DNA of 64,000 nt from Rosa chinensis (GCF_002994745.2 NC_037091.1:15624501-15688500), one strand, 5' to 3'; positions 32,370-44,290 are shown, counted from the stretch's first letter. Notes: generated from the sequence alone by a model not told the origin. Numbers and translations: made by a program.

Positions 32370-32990
32370 CACATACAATTTCGTGCTCCCATGCACAAAT
32401 CGGGAATTCAAAAAGAATTCATCCCACCACAAATACATAGAAGTCAGGACACTAATCAACCACACAATTTTCACCAAAAATGCATTACCGCTAACCTTGA
32501 GCAGCCACAATTAACACTCAAATAAATAATCACCAACAACATATCAATCATGATATCAAACATTACGAATTAAAGCAACCAATAACACCCATAAGCTTTT
32601 TTTCAATCCTCTCAAAGGAAAACAGACAACAATTACATAATCCCTCAAGGAGTCATCACGTTCTAAAACTAATTTACTTAAACAAAACTTTGATTTCACA
32701 CGAAAAGAGCATGCAAAAGTAATCAACATATCAAAATATAGAATTGATTTACAAAAACTGAATAAAAGACACTCACCTCAAATTCTAAACAGAACCAAGA
32801 TAAAACCAAGACAAGTTTCAACTTCTGCCCAACTCCCAATCTTCTTTAACTCCTTCAACATTTGGAATTCCAAGGGTGAAACTCCATGACCATGAGAACA
32901 AGTTCTCACATCATCCTCCTAATTACAATACTCGAAACTCCTACACCATAATCCAATTCTAAAACAGAACACTACACAAGATCGACTCCT
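32370..32990. other. AT-rich spacer, no gene seen
   Basis: Only short chance ORFs. Nothing repetitive was recognised. Confidence 0.5.
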
Positions 32991-32997
32991 CAAGACC

Positions 32998-33236
32998 AAA
33001 ACCCGATCTCTTTCTCCTTTCTCCGTCTTCTTTTCTTTCTTTTCTCTTCTTCTATTCTTTATTCTTTCCTTATTTTGTTTCTTCTCTCTTCCCTTAAAAC
33101 TCTCTCCCCTCTTCTCTTTCTCGTAGCCCACTTATGTTCTCTTCTTCTTTCTTTTCTACTCCCCCCCCTTCTTTCTTTCTTTTCCTTTTTTTTTTTTCGT
33201 TCTCTTTCTCTCTCCCTTCTCTCTTTCTTTCCCTGC
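32998..33236. repeat. Pyrimidine-rich (CTTT)n-like tract
   Basis: About 240 bp that is almost pure C/T on the plus strand, with CTTT/CTCTT units, ending just before the gypsy insertion at 33253. ORFs on either strand (Lys/Arg/Glu-rich or Leu/Ser-rich) are composition artefacts. Confidence 0.85.
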
Positions 33237-33252
33237 TACCAGTCAATACTTA

Positions 33253-33593
33253 TGTTATGATGCTCCAGTGAGTATGTCCCAATATTGCTAAGACTGTTGC
33301 TATTGACTTAGTTGGCCTTGTTATTCATTACGCACCGTTTTATATTTATCAATCAATCACTTTTTGTAGACGTGCACATGTGCAGCACATGGCTAGTTCA
33401 GATAGGGTTTGTTGTCTAGGGTTTCCTTTATGTCCTAATCTTTGACAAGTGTCAAGATCTGCTAGCTTTAATTTCAGTATAAGTTTGTAACGTTGAGGAG
33501 GCGACCATCAATGGAAAATTATCTCTTTTAATTTCTTATTTCCTTGCATTATATTTTTCTTGCATTTCTGTGTTAGGAGCTGCTCTCCTATCA
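33253..33593 (+). repeat. Gypsy chromovirus 5' LTR
   Basis: Direct repeat of 38866-39205. Left flank ACTTA (33248-33252) is the target-site copy. PBS follows two bases after its end. Confidence 0.93.
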
Positions 33594-33595
33594 AC

Positions 33596-33608
33596 TGGTA
33601 TCAGAGCT
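33596..33608 (+). promoter_or_regulatory. Gypsy chromovirus primer-binding site
   Basis: TGGTATCAGAGCT directly downstream of the 5' LTR. Classic plant initiator-Met tRNA primer site. Confidence 0.88.
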
Positions 33609-33623
33609 CTCGATCTAAGGGCG

Positions 33624-36007
33624 ATGGTGAAACAAAAGGGGGGTGGAGCTCATGCTACAGGTTCTGGTGAGCTCACCAATGTCAAGTTTGATTTACAGGT
33701 CCATAAGGACGAGACTACTGTTAGGATCAACGCCCTGCAAGAGACTTTGAGTGTATATCAAGATTCTCTATCTTCATTTTGAACGAAGATGCTAGAGGAG
33801 ATGATATCCATAAGAGATCGGCCTAGCCACTCCATTCCCGATCCGGATCTCAATTTACAAGCTCTTAAGTTCGGTTCCCTTCCACCAAACTCAGGGTCAC
33901 CTGCCATGGCAGCGAGACTTGGGTCGGCTTCTTCCACTAGAGGAGCCTCTTTAGCTACACATATAGTGGCTGCAAGTGGTAGTATTTCTAGACCCCAGCC
34001 TAGCTTGCCACAAAATTTAGTTCACAATGAGGTATTTCTTAGGTTTGCTAGTGAGTTTGACACGGAAGTGGTACCACCCTCTTCCAACATGAATAGCAGT
34101 AGATCAATTATACCTAGCTCGGGGGAGGTCTTGATAACTAATGCCTCAGGAATAGTAACATCAACCATACACAGCACTAATGTTACTCGAGGTGAAACTA
34201 GCTTGAGTAAATCTCAAAACCCGGAGCCACAAATTCAAACTCACTTCTATCAGCACACCAGTTTTGGAACACAACCCTTTAACGCCTTTAGAGGTCCTTA
34301 CTTCATGCCTTATCCTCAACATGGTAGTCAGATTGGACCAGAACCCTTCACTATGAGCTACTCCGGACCCTATTCCCACTCTCCCATTAACTTCCTAAAC
34401 ATACCACCTCAGCCTACTCAGCCTTTTGCGGTTCCTTACTATCAAGGTACTCAAAACTCCACTATGGTAAACTCTCAAGCATATTTTTTCCCAGCTCATG
34501 CTCAACCTACGTTTGCTACTACCATTACACACATTCCACTATTCAGTAATGCCACAACTCCCCAATAGAACTTTGTGCCTTTACAACAATACCCCATGTA
34601 CCATAGTTTCAACCTGTGCAGTATCAATCTTATCCGGTCAACGACCCTAATTTGCCAACTATGAAACAAATGAAGCTGGAATTTAGTGTATATAGTGGTG
34701 GGGATCCAGTTGAATGGCTCAACAAGGTAGAGCAATATTTTGATTTTTATCAAATCCCAGAGGACAGAAAATTAGCTTTAGCAGCTATGCACTTATTCGA
34801 TAGAGCTACGAACAGATGGTACATGTTCAAAACTGAATTCCCAAACACTTGGATGGGACTATCTGATCTTCTCATGAGGGAGTTTAGTGGGCATAATGTG
34901 GTGGATTATCAAGCAGCCTTGGCTAGGATGTCTCAAGTGGGATCTGTGGAACAATATATGGACCAGTTTACAAAACTATCCAGAAGGGCCCCCAGATTTT
35001 CTCAACAGGTGCTTCTTTCTTGCTTCATAGGTGGATTGAAGGATACCATCAGGGCGGATGTTAAAGCTCAAAAGCCTAGGACATTGTACGAGGCTTGTGA
35101 GTTGGCCAAGGTATATGAGGAAAGAGAACTGAATCTTAAAAGCCACTCTAGAGGAATGTTTGTGCACAAAGCTACTCATGCCACTCCTAGATTAGGAAAC
35201 AAGTATACTGGACCATTTGGACAATTGAGAAATCATCCTCCTGTAGCACAAAATAGACCTCCACCTCCCGCAGTTGCAGCCAACCTAGCTGGAGGGCACA
35301 AGAGATTAACTCAAGCAGAATATCAAGAAAGAAGAGCCAGAAACCAATGTTTCTTCTGTGATGAAATCTTTAGGCCTGGTCACAATTGTAGGAGGGGTCA
35401 GGCTATGATGATCATGGAGGTTATGCAGGAAGAAGTGGCTATACAAGACCCTAATAATCTTATTGAGGGTGAAGTGGGTCAACCACCCTTAGTGGAAGAT
35501 AATGATGACCAAGAACAAGAACTGCAATTACAAATGCTGGGGGACTCTAAAAACAGCACTATGCAATTAAAAGGGTCATGTCATAAGAAGAAGGTGCATG
35601 TACTAGTTAATTCTGGTGCCTCACATAATTTCATACATTCCACTTTGCTAAAAAATATCCTTGCTGTTGTCAAGCACATCAAACCACTTAGGGTTAGACT
35701 AGCAAGTGGGGACATATTGCAAACTAGGAGGCAGGTTACTATACAAATGCAACTACAAGGCTACAGTTGCAAAGCAGACTATTATGTGCTACCTATATCA
35801 GGGTGTGAGGTGATTTTAGGAGCTGCGTGGCTAAAAACTCTAGGGGATATAGTATGGAATTTTGAGCTTATGAGGATGAAATTTAACAGTGATGGGAAGC
35901 AACATGTACTTCAAGGGGAGACCAATACACAGGCATTAGCAGTGAGCTGTAAATCAATGACTATACTGCTAAGAAAGGAAAGAGAAGAAGTATTGGTACA
36001 ACTCTAA
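33624..36007 (+). pseudogene. Chromovirus gag and protease, multiply interrupted, protease active-site Asp replaced
   Basis: ATG at 33624 lies just after the PBS. An in-frame TGA (33780-33782) and TAG (about 34566) interrupt the variable N-terminal half, and a frameshift near 34610 precedes the conserved part. The capsid domain includes EFSVYSGGDPVEWLNKVEQYF and SDLLMREF. A zinc-finger-like CFFCDEIFRPGHNCRRG follows. The protease motif reads HVLVNSGASHNFIH; relatives have VDSGASHNFI, so the catalytic Asp is Asn. The segment ends at TAA 36005-36007 before the RT linker. Confidence 0.9.
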
Positions 36008-36903
36008 GCTATTCACCAAGACAATCACAAACAGAGTGTGCAGCCAGAAATTCAGGATCTCATTCACAAGTATGCTGAGGTGTTTGAAAATCCTACTCAG
36101 ACCATCCTGCTAGATGGCATGACCACAAAATTGAATTATTTCCAAACACTACTACTATCAATGTCAGACCATATAGGTACCCTCATTCTCAGAAGGAATA
36201 GATAGAGAAAATCATCAATGAACTGCTAGACAATGGAATCATAAGACTTAGTGTCAATCCTTTCTTTTCTCCTGTATTATTGGTTAAGAAAAAAGATGAC
36301 ACTTGGAGATTATGTGTGGATTATAAGGCTTTGAATGCTGCAACTGTGAAGGATAAATACCCCATTCCAGTAGTAGGTGAGTTGTTGGATGAAAGACATG
36401 GAGCAACTATATTCACCAAGTTGGACTTAAGGTTAGGGTACCATCAAATAAGAATGGATGAGAGAGACATTGGTAAAACAGCTTTCAGGACTCACTCTGG
36501 ACATTATGAGTTCCTAGTGATGCCATTTGGCCTGACCAATGCCCCATCCACTTTCCAATCAGTCATGAATGAAGTGTTAAGAGATTTCCTCATAAAGTTT
36601 TCTTTAATCTTCTTTGATGACATATTAGTCTACAACCACACCTTGGAGGACCATTTGAAGCATCTAGAGTTGGTTTTTGAAAGATTACAGCAACACTCGT
36701 TGAAGGTCAAAGAAAGTAAATGCAGTTTTGGGGTCCCAAAAGTTGAATACCTGGGACATGTGATCAGTGTAGCAAGGGTAGCAGTGGATCCTACCAAAAT
36801 TGAGTGCATCAAACAATGGCCACAACCAAAGACCTTAAAGGAGTTAAGGGGGTTCCTTGAACTAGCAGGTTACTACAGAAGTATATCAAGAGTTTTGGGA
36901 TAA
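36008..36903 (+). pseudogene. Chromovirus reverse transcriptase
   Basis: After a stop and a frame change near 36120, RT reads [29 protein letters not shown] (motif A Asp kept within [13 protein letters not shown]), [15 protein letters not shown] and the catalytic IFFDDILVY. Then [18 protein letters not shown] leads to the connection domain. The open frame ends at a stop caused by a frameshift near 36890 in the GYYR motif. Confidence 0.9.
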
Positions 36904-37690
36904 TTGCTAAACCCTTGACTGATATGCTAAAAAAAGATGAGTTTCATTGGACTGAACCAACTATAGTTACTTTTGAAAAATTAAAGCAAGCCCTCATCAG
37001 TACACCCGTCCTTGCAACTCCAGATTTCTCAAAAGAATTTTTAATTGAATGTGATGCTTCAAATTTGGGAATTGGAGCTGTGTTGTCACAAGATGGCCAT
37101 CCCATTACATATATGGGTAAGGCTCTAGCTCAAAGGCATTGGCCACTTTCAGTTTATGACAAAGAGATGTTAGATGTGGTAGCTGTTGTTCAACATTGGA
37201 GACCCTACATTCTAGGGCATCATTTCAAAATTCTCACAGATCACAGGACCATTGAACATTTTTTGAATCAAAAGATCACCACACCAGCTCAGCAGAAATG
37301 GCTTTTGAAGTTGTTAGGCTATGATTATACCATACAATACAAGGCAGGGAAGAATAATGCAGCCTCAGATGCCCTTTCTAGGGGAGCTAGCCTAGCTTCA
37401 TTGTCGAGAATGTCCAAACCGGTTCATGACTATGTGGTTGAGATACAAAAATCTTGTGAAGCATATCCTGAAGTCCAGAACATTGTGCTAGCACTACAAC
37501 AAGATCCTACGAGTAAAAAAAATTTCTCTTTGAACCATTCTCAGCTATTCTACAAGAATAGAATGTTTGTGCCTTTAACTGATGGGTGGAGGAGCAAAAT
37601 AATAGCTGAGTTTCATGAAGGGTTGCTGGCAGGTCATGCAGGAAGGTCTAGGACACATAAAAGAATACTAAGGAGTTTTGCTTGGGTATA
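36904..37690 (+). pseudogene. Chromovirus RNase H and integrase zinc module
   Basis: RNase H signature FLIECDASNLGIGAVLSQ, then YDKEMLDVVAVVQHWRPYIL and LTDHRTIEHFL, then QYKAGKNNAASDALSRG. The catalytic D, E, D and D positions look intact. The integrase HHCC module starts (AGHAGRSRTHKRI) and is broken by a frameshift near 37680. Confidence 0.88.
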
Positions 37691-38829
37691 CACCAAGATA
37701 TTAAAAGGTTTGTTTCTGCTTGTGAAGTTTTCCAGAGAAACCATTATGAGGCAATCAAACCCCCTGGACTATTACAACCTCTTTCTATCCCTAACAAGGC
37801 TTGGAGCAGCATATCCATGGATTTTATTAATTCCCTGCCAAAATCTGAAGGTAAAACTGCTATTTGGGTAGTTGTTGATAAACTAACCAAGTATGCTGAT
37901 TTTATTCCATTATCTCATCCTTACATTGTAGCATCATTAGCCAAAGTCTTTGTACAGGAAGTATTTAAACTACATGGCATGCCTGATAATATCATATCTG
38001 ATAGAGATCATGTATTCTTGAGCATGTTTTGGGAGTCTTTCTTTAAGTTGTAGGGCTCCAAGTTGAGTAAATCATCTACCTACCATCCTCAGTCTGATGG
38101 TCAAATAGAGAATTTAAACAGAACTCTGGAGAATATTTAAGATGTGAGACTGGTGAGAAACCACATCAATGAGTCCAAGCTCTCCCGTGGGAAGAAGAAT
38201 GGTGGTACAACACTTCCCATCATTCTGCCATCGAAATGACCCCCTTTGAGGCACTTTATGGGTACCCTCCTCCAGCTATCAGCCCCTATCTGCCAGGATC
38301 CATAATTGTGGCACAGGTGGACCAACAGCTAAGGGATAGAGATGAACTGTTGCAACTAGTCAAGAAAAACTTGAAGAAGGCTCAAGCCAGGATTAAGGGG
38401 TTCTATGACAAAAAGCATTCAGAAAGGACATTTAAGAGTGGGGACTATGTCTATCTCAAACTGCAACCCTACAAGCAATACTCATTGCACAAGAACTCTT
38501 TCCACAAACTGTCAGCAAGGTACTATGGCCCCTTTCAAATCCTTGAAAAGATAGGCCCTGTAGCTTATAAGTTGCAATTACCTCCCACAACTAAAATACA
38601 TAATGTCTTTCATGTGTCCTTGCTCAAACTGAAGTTGGGAAATGTTGTGCAAGTTGCAACTCAATTACCACACATCTGTGACCCTACCAACATCAAATGG
38701 GAACCAGTTACGGTTTTGGAAACCAGAATGGTTAAAAGGAGAGGTTTTGCAGCTACACAATGGTTAATTCATTGGGAATATGCCAATGGGAATATGCACA
38801 GGTTTCCTCATTTCAATTCAGATACCTGA
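37682..38829 (+). pseudogene. Chromovirus integrase core and C-terminal chromodomain
   Basis: The core has SMDFINSLPKSEGKTAIWVVVD and IISDRDHVFLS, and after a TAG (38051-38053) HPQSDGQIENLNRTLE, giving D, D and E in order. A further TAA and frame change lie near 38138. From 38236, MTPFEALYGYPPP and SARYYGPFQILEKIGPVAYKL are the GPY/F module. The C-terminal part (WEPVTVLETRMVKRRGFAATQWLIHW) is a chromodomain-like segment, which in this family steers integration toward marked chromatin. Multiply disrupted. Confidence 0.88.
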
Positions 38830-38849
38830 AACTTGAGGACAAGTTTCTT

Positions 38850-38865
38850 GTGATGGCGGGAGTAA
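38850..38865 (+). promoter_or_regulatory. Chromovirus polypurine tract
   Basis: GATGGCGGGAGTAA directly precedes the TGTTATGATG start of the 3' LTR. Confidence 0.7.
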
Positions 38866-39205
38866 TGTTATGATGCTCCAGTGAGTATGTCCCAATATTG
38901 CTAGGATTGTTGCTATTGACTTAGTTGGCCTTGTTATTCATTACGCACCATTTTGTATTTATCAATCAGTCACTTTTTGTAGACGTGCACATGTGCAGCA
39001 CATGGCTAGTTCAGATAGGGTTTGTTGTCTAGGTTTCCTTTATGTCCTGATCTTTGACAAGTGTCAAGATCTGCTAGCTTTAATTTCAGTATAAGTTTGT
39101 AACGTTGAGGAGGCAGCCATCAATGGAAAATTATGTCTTTTAATTTCTTATTTCCTTGCATTCTATTGTTCTTGCATTTCCATGTTAGGAGCTGCTCTCC
39201 TATCA
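38866..39205 (+). repeat. Gypsy chromovirus 3' LTR
   Basis: 340 bp, followed by ACGTA (39206-39210), one base different from the left target copy ACTTA. Confidence 0.92.
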
Positions 39206-39219
39206 ACGTATCCCAAATC

Positions 39220-39957
39220 CCTTAAATCAACATTTAAATAGATCGAAAATCTGTCTTTTTGCTTTGCTAGGGTTTCGCCGTGTCCCGCCGGAGGCTGTCT
39301 TGGTGGTGTTTCTCATGGCGGTGGCCTGCGAGCCGGTTTTGACGATTTTGCAGGTTGGTCGGAGGTCGGTGGAGGTGTTAGTGCTTACCACGTCGAGGTT
39401 GCAAAATGGTGGATATGTAGATTTTGCGAATGTCGGCGACAGTGCAGTTGACCCCAGGTCGGGGAAGGGTGGTGGTGCCGCCGCAGCTTTTGATCTGAGC
39501 AATGATGGGACTGGTTCGGGTCTGGATCCTTCTAGTGGTTCTAGGCTTCGGGCCATAGTTGTTGGTTGTGGCCGGGCTTTGGGCCTTGGTGTTTAGTCAT
39601 AGGCCTTGGTTTTCAACTCTTGGTGGTATAAGAGTTTTGGCAATGGTGGAGGATACGGTGGTGACTGAGGCTGCCGTAGAGGAGGAAACCTCATTGTGCC
39701 TGGTTACTGTGGATCCTGGGGATGGCCCCTCTGCGTAGGGAGGTCTTGGGTTTAGTTGAATAAGTTAGGGTTTTTTATTTTCTTTTCTTGCCCTAACATT
39801 GTCTAGGTTTTGGTTCTTGGTCTTATTACCATAGTGATTTCATTTTGTTGCTTTAGGGTAGCCTGTATGGCTTGATATTGACGTGGCCCTTTCGAGGGTA
39901 AGTTATGTTGTGTAAGCACTTATATTCGATATATGAAAGGCTTGACGTCCTATTTCA

Positions 39958-39993
<36 letters not shown>

Positions 39994-39995
39994 CA
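39220..39995 (+). mobile_element. Possible LINE-derived segment with (TA)n tail
   Basis: GC-rich, gene-like sequence with a 110-codon ORF (39264-39596, no domain recognised) is followed by AT-rich 3' sequence ending ATGAAAGGCTTGACGTCC, ATTTCAAAAA and a TA run (39960-39990). That ending resembles the 3' tails of plant LINE families, but I found neither reverse transcriptase nor target duplications. It could instead be another repeat class. Confidence 0.35.
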
Positions 39996-41100
39996 TGAAG
40001 CATTTTAATTAAAGTGATAACAAAACAAATAAAAATAGCACTAGATAAGTGATACCAAAACAAATAAAAATAACTTTAAAAATAAAATCCCCTGTTTTGG
40101 ATCCGGGGATCACAATTCACACCTAGATATGATACGCATCCAGGTAAGTGCAAGCCACACGATTTCAGTAATGTAATTAAATTAACGTTATACTTGCTTT
40201 AAATGACATATACATTCCCATCTCAACCAATGCAGTGGAGCCCTCGGTTGCCGTAGTTTTTGAAAGCTGTGAGGGATAGCAACAAGGATGCGGTTGCCAT
40301 CGTCTCTGTCGCATTGTATTTTAATTTTCCTAACGTCAACTTCTGCACCCTCAATTCGTACGGTACCAGCTGTAATTACCCTATTAAATTTCTGATCAAG
40401 GAAAAAACAATAGAAAAGCCAAAATATACTTGACCAGTTGCCACGATCCACGCGTAATATTCAATTATGAACAACCGGGTTTGGTCGAGAAGACTACACT
40501 CATGGTGGTGCGGATCATCATGTTCCGCATGACTTTTTGACCCTACTCAAAAGGAGGAAAGACTAAAGATGAAGCAAATAGGTCCCACGGCGCCTAATTC
40601 TTGAAATCTGGAGTTGCAGCATCTTTTCTCGATCTGTGACTTGAAAATAAGTGGAGACCTCTTTACCTCTCCAAGCTTCATCTGCAAACTTCCAACCTCA
40701 ACTTCTTTTCAGTTTGTCCTGCGACAGTTTTAGAAACGAGTTAATTAATCAGCTTTCATGGAGCTGTCATGGAAACTATTTAAGGATGCAGGCACTCAGT
40801 TTACTTTCAAGTTCAACTTGGACGCCAAGTGCTCGTCCGCCAATATGGCCATCCATCCGGTCCTTCTACTGATCATGTAGTCATGTACGTATGCCTGTGT
40901 TCTTGTTTTTCATTTTGTTTTTGGTATGACTCTTTGCTCTTGAGCTCTCTATGTTTTCGAGTGACTTTGTGGAATTGCAAAATCATCACTCTGTCCAAAT
41001 TGCATTTTTCCCAAGCGATCCACAATAAGACCTATATCGTTAATAGAAGTAACTCTAAATTTTACGTATATATGTACACCATATAAATGATTATATGTGT
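39996..41100. other. Intergenic stretch, small ORFs only
   Basis: Two weak possibilities. A minus-strand 87-codon open stretch at 40188-40451 contains FNRVITAGTVRIEGAEVDV. A plus-strand 40-codon ORF starts at 40757 (MELSWKLFKDAG). Neither shows a domain or convincing splice context, so no gene is called. Confidence 0.4.
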
Positions 41101-41109
41101 GTGTGTATC

Positions 41110-41500
41110 AGATCCTATCTAGAGCGAATCTTCGATTTGACATTACATTGCGCATTTAGAGTTTATGGTCACTTTTCGGTTGCATATCTACATCTCGACC
41201 GTTTAGTTTTCAGGTATTAATGTATATATCATCTCTGTAAATTTTCAGCCTAATTGATGATCATTAAAGCATTGATAACTGCCTTAAAGTTAGTACGGTT
41301 CAAGTTTGACAGATTCAGTTCGTCCATTGGTTTAAGCGAGTTAGATACCTTAACGATAATTAATTTGACTGAAAATTTATAAAGATTATCTATACATTAG
41401 TACCTAAAAATTGAACGGTCGAGATGTGAATATGCGACCAAAAAGCAACCCTAAACTATAAATGCGCACTTTAATTTCAAAGTGAAGCTTCTGTTTGGAT
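41110..41500. mobile_element. Foldback MITE, copy A
   Basis: About 390 bp whose two halves are inverted copies of each other. The left arm contains CTCGACCGTTTAGTTTTCAG and the right arm the complementary AAAAATTGAACGGTCGAG. The ends carry ATCCTAT(C/T)(C/T)AGAGCG-like sequence. It sits between a TG run and a TA run. No coding capacity. Same family as copies B, C and D. Confidence 0.85.
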
Positions 41501-41520
41501 AAATATATATATATATATAC

Positions 41521-41909
41521 AGATCCTATCCAGAGCGGAGGTCCGCTTTGAAATTAACTTGTGAAGTTTGAGTTTGAGTCACTTTTCGGTCGCATATCCA
41601 CATCTCAACCGTTCAGTTTTTAGGTACTGGTGTATAGATCATCTCTGCAAATTTTCAGCCAAATTGATGATCTTTAAGGCATTGATAACTGCTTTAAAGT
41701 TAGTACGGTTCAAGTTGACAGATTCAGTTCTTCCATTAGTTTAAGCGAGTTAGATACCTTAACAATCATCAATTTGGCTGAAAATTTGCAGAGATGATCT
41801 ATACAGTAATACCTAAAAACTGAACGGTTGAGACATGGATATGCTACCGAAAAGTAACCGAAAACTCAAACTTCACACGTTAATTTCAAAGCGGAGCTCC
41901 GCTCTGGAT

Positions 41910-41910
<1 letters not shown>
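41521..41910. mobile_element. Foldback MITE, copy B
   Basis: Best-preserved copy. Termini ATCCTATCCAGAGCGGAG and its inverse CTCCGCTCTGGATA are joined by long complementary arms centred near 41710. A transcript would form a nearly full-length hairpin. Flanked on both sides by (TA)n. Confidence 0.9.
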
Positions 41911-41944
<34 letters not shown>

Positions 41945-41947
<3 letters not shown>

Positions 41948-42334
41948 GGGTCATTCTACTAAGGGATCCCTTTTCTAGGGATAGGGTATTAGACCAACTT
42001 TTCGATTATATTTCGCAATCTCAACCGTTCAGTTTTTAAGTCCTAATGTGCAGATCACATCCGCAAATTTTCAGTCAAATCGATGATCGTTAAGGTATCG
42101 AACTAGATTAAATCAATAGACAAACCGAATCTGTCCAACCTGAACCGTTCATACATATAATTGTAAATCGCAGTTTTGAATGTCTTAACGATAATCAATT
42201 TGGCTGAAAATTTGCAGATGTGATATACACATTAGGACCTAAAAATTGAACGGTTGAGATGCCAAAATATGATCGAAAAGTTAGTCTAATGCCCTATCCC
42301 TAAAAAATACCCAAAAAAAGGATCCCTCACTATA
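41945..42334. mobile_element. Foldback MITE, copy C (variant termini)
   Basis: Internal arms match copies A and B (CTCAACCGTTCAGTTTTTAAG and its inverse). The outer 50 bp differ, with GGGATCCCTTTTCTAGGG on the left and a decayed inverse on the right. This indicates a subfamily, with arm cores conserved and ends replaced. Confidence 0.85.
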
Positions 42335-42730
42335 AGTAATAACAATCATATATTATGTGTGTTGATTTTTATTAATAATCATATATTTTGTTTGATGCAA
42401 TGGAATGAGTGAATAATTTTTGTTTACATTAATTTTTTTTGCAGAATTGATTTTTAATGATTGATTTAACTTTTGAACGGTTAAATTATGTTAAATCTAT
42501 GATTTAGACTGCCACACAAATAAGAGAATTTGAACATATTGTTATGAACACAAGTATTTTTATTATACTTTTCTTAAACTATACATTTATGTGTGTTGCC
42601 CGTCTAGTTTCATTTTAGCAGAATATCGATGTATAAAAGCAAAATTATACTTGAATTATTTTTTAGGCACAACAAAGAGAAATGTGACTTAAGTAATGTC
42701 ACATATTCTCTAATTAGTAACTAAACAACA
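42335..42730. other. AT-rich spacer
   Basis: No gene or repeat recognised. Confidence 0.5.
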
Positions 42731-43398
42731 CTGTAAAATAGAGATGAAGAACAGCCCTGCCCGCCCCCTTTTAAACTGGCTTATTAGTGTTTCGTGCCGT
42801 GCTCAGGTCGGGCAATTCATTATGGTGCCGGGCTCGTGCCTGCTCATTTACTTAAACATTAAGTCTGGTCCGGCTCATGTCCCGAGCCCATATTGTGTTG
42901 GGCCAATAAATAGGTCGCGCTTGTGTCACCCCAGTATAAGGTACGATTTTAGAATTTTAATTTGCGTAAATAAAACTTGATTTTCTATAACTATTTAGAA
43001 AATAAAAATAAAAATAAAGTTCTACAATTTTTTTCTTAATCTTAATTTTTTAAGATTAGTTTTCTAATAATTTTTTATAGTCAGAAAGAAAGAAAGAAAA
43101 ATAACTCAAAAATATATTATTGTGAGATTAATCTTTATTAATAAATATATATTTAATATTTAGAAAAAAAAGCTAATAACTAGTTAATACTCTGTAGTTT
43201 GGGTCCAAAATCAATTCCTCGACTTTCATATTCATCAAAAACACCCATACACTATCATTTCTAGTCCAATAGGTCAATCCGTCATGATTCAATCAAATTC
43301 AGCTATTAAGTTGCTAATATGGCATTCCAACTCAGCTTTGGTGGGGCTCACAAGAAAAGGAAGATCTCCAAATTAACCCTAGATCTCTTCTAACCCAG

Positions 43399-43407
43399 AT
43401 TATACTA
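43399..43407. repeat. Pack-MULE 9-bp target duplication (left copy)
   Basis: ATTATACTA here and ATTATAGTA at 45007-45015 differ at one of nine bases. Confidence 0.8.
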
Positions 43408-43625
43408 GAGAAAAATTCAGTCACCATCCCCAAACTATGCTGCCAAGGCCAATTTGATACCCGAACTCTCAAAAGTATCAATGTGATACCCAAAGACCTA
43501 TTTTGACATCAACGTGATACTTCCGTCCAAAATCTCTGACGGTACCGTCAACTTGATAACGTAGCGAGCACGCGCCATGCATGTGATATTTTTATCAAGG
43601 GTAAAATAGTCTTTCACTATCAACT

Positions 43626-43666
<41 letters not shown>

Positions 43667-43923
43667 AGCGTGAACACTTGAACAGAGAGATGGCTCTCTC
43701 TCTTTCCCCGTCCCTGTCTCTCTTCTTCTTCTTCTTCTTCTTCACAACCCTCAGCAACTCTCATTCTTCGACATTGAAACCCAATCAAATTATAGTTCTA
43801 GCAGAAAATCCAGAGATAGAAATTAGAAAATTAGGTCTCCCCTAATTCCTAGAGGAACAAACAGAGTCAATAAGGTGCTATTTCACTCTCTCTGATTTCA
43901 ATTCATTCCTTCCGATTCCGCAA

Positions 43924-44290
43924 ATGGCACACTTTTCGTTCCAAAGAGACTACCAGGTCGAAGTTTGCAGCAAACTCGAAGGCTTTCTGGGCTCGTACTA
44001 CGAGGCCACCGTTGTCGCAAACATGTGCACCAACTATGTGATCTAGTACACTGCCGCCGGAAATCAGGGAGGCTAATGCTATGTTTCATGTGGGTAATAG
44101 GATCAATGCTTACGATCTTGATGGGTGGTGGGTCTGTACGATTTCATCAGAGGAAAATGGGTCTGGGCTTCAGTCTGTGTTTTTCGAGACAATTGGGCAG
44201 GAGCTTGATTACCCTGTTTTGAAGCTGAGGGTTTTCGAGACAACAAGCTTCTCCACAGTCTGTGTTCATCAAGATTGGTGCAATGGAAAC
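43924..44290 (+). pseudogene. Captured Agenet (Tudor-like) domain gene fragment
   Basis: ATG at 43924 opens 40 codons: FSFQRDYQVEVCSKLEGFLGSYYEATVV matches the first half of a plant Agenet module (pattern 'VEV.s.eeGf.GsW..A.v'). After a TAG (44044-44046) another frame continues with MFHVGNRINAYDLDGWWVCTI. That is the start of the second Agenet module, with its hallmark 'G..VDA...DGWW'. Agenet proteins bind modified histones or related ligands. Here the two modules are out of frame, so the fragment is a transduplicated pseudogene. Confidence 0.72.

Larger units (their letters stand above)
33253..39205 (+). mobile_element. Ty3/gypsy chromovirus (small, Reina-like by size), decayed
   Basis: LTRs of 341 and 340 bp (TGTTATGATG…CTATCA) flank the element; target duplication ACTTA/ACGTA has one mismatch. 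A tRNA-iMet-type PBS lies at 33596. Order is gag, zinc-finger-like motif, protease, RT, RNase H, integrase, chromodomain. About 13 LTR substitutions and one indel by eye (~4%). The reading frame has many stops and shifts. Lineage within the chromoviruses is inferred from size and short LTRs only. Confidence 0.93.

Noticed and set aside
32919..33260. Lys/Arg/Glu-rich and Leu/Ser-rich ORFs
   Set aside because: They arise from the pyrimidine-rich tract and have no domain or splice context.
40757..40880. 40-codon ORF (MELSWKLFKDAG) as a small gene
   Set aside because: Too short, with no conserved feature or transcript signal to support it.
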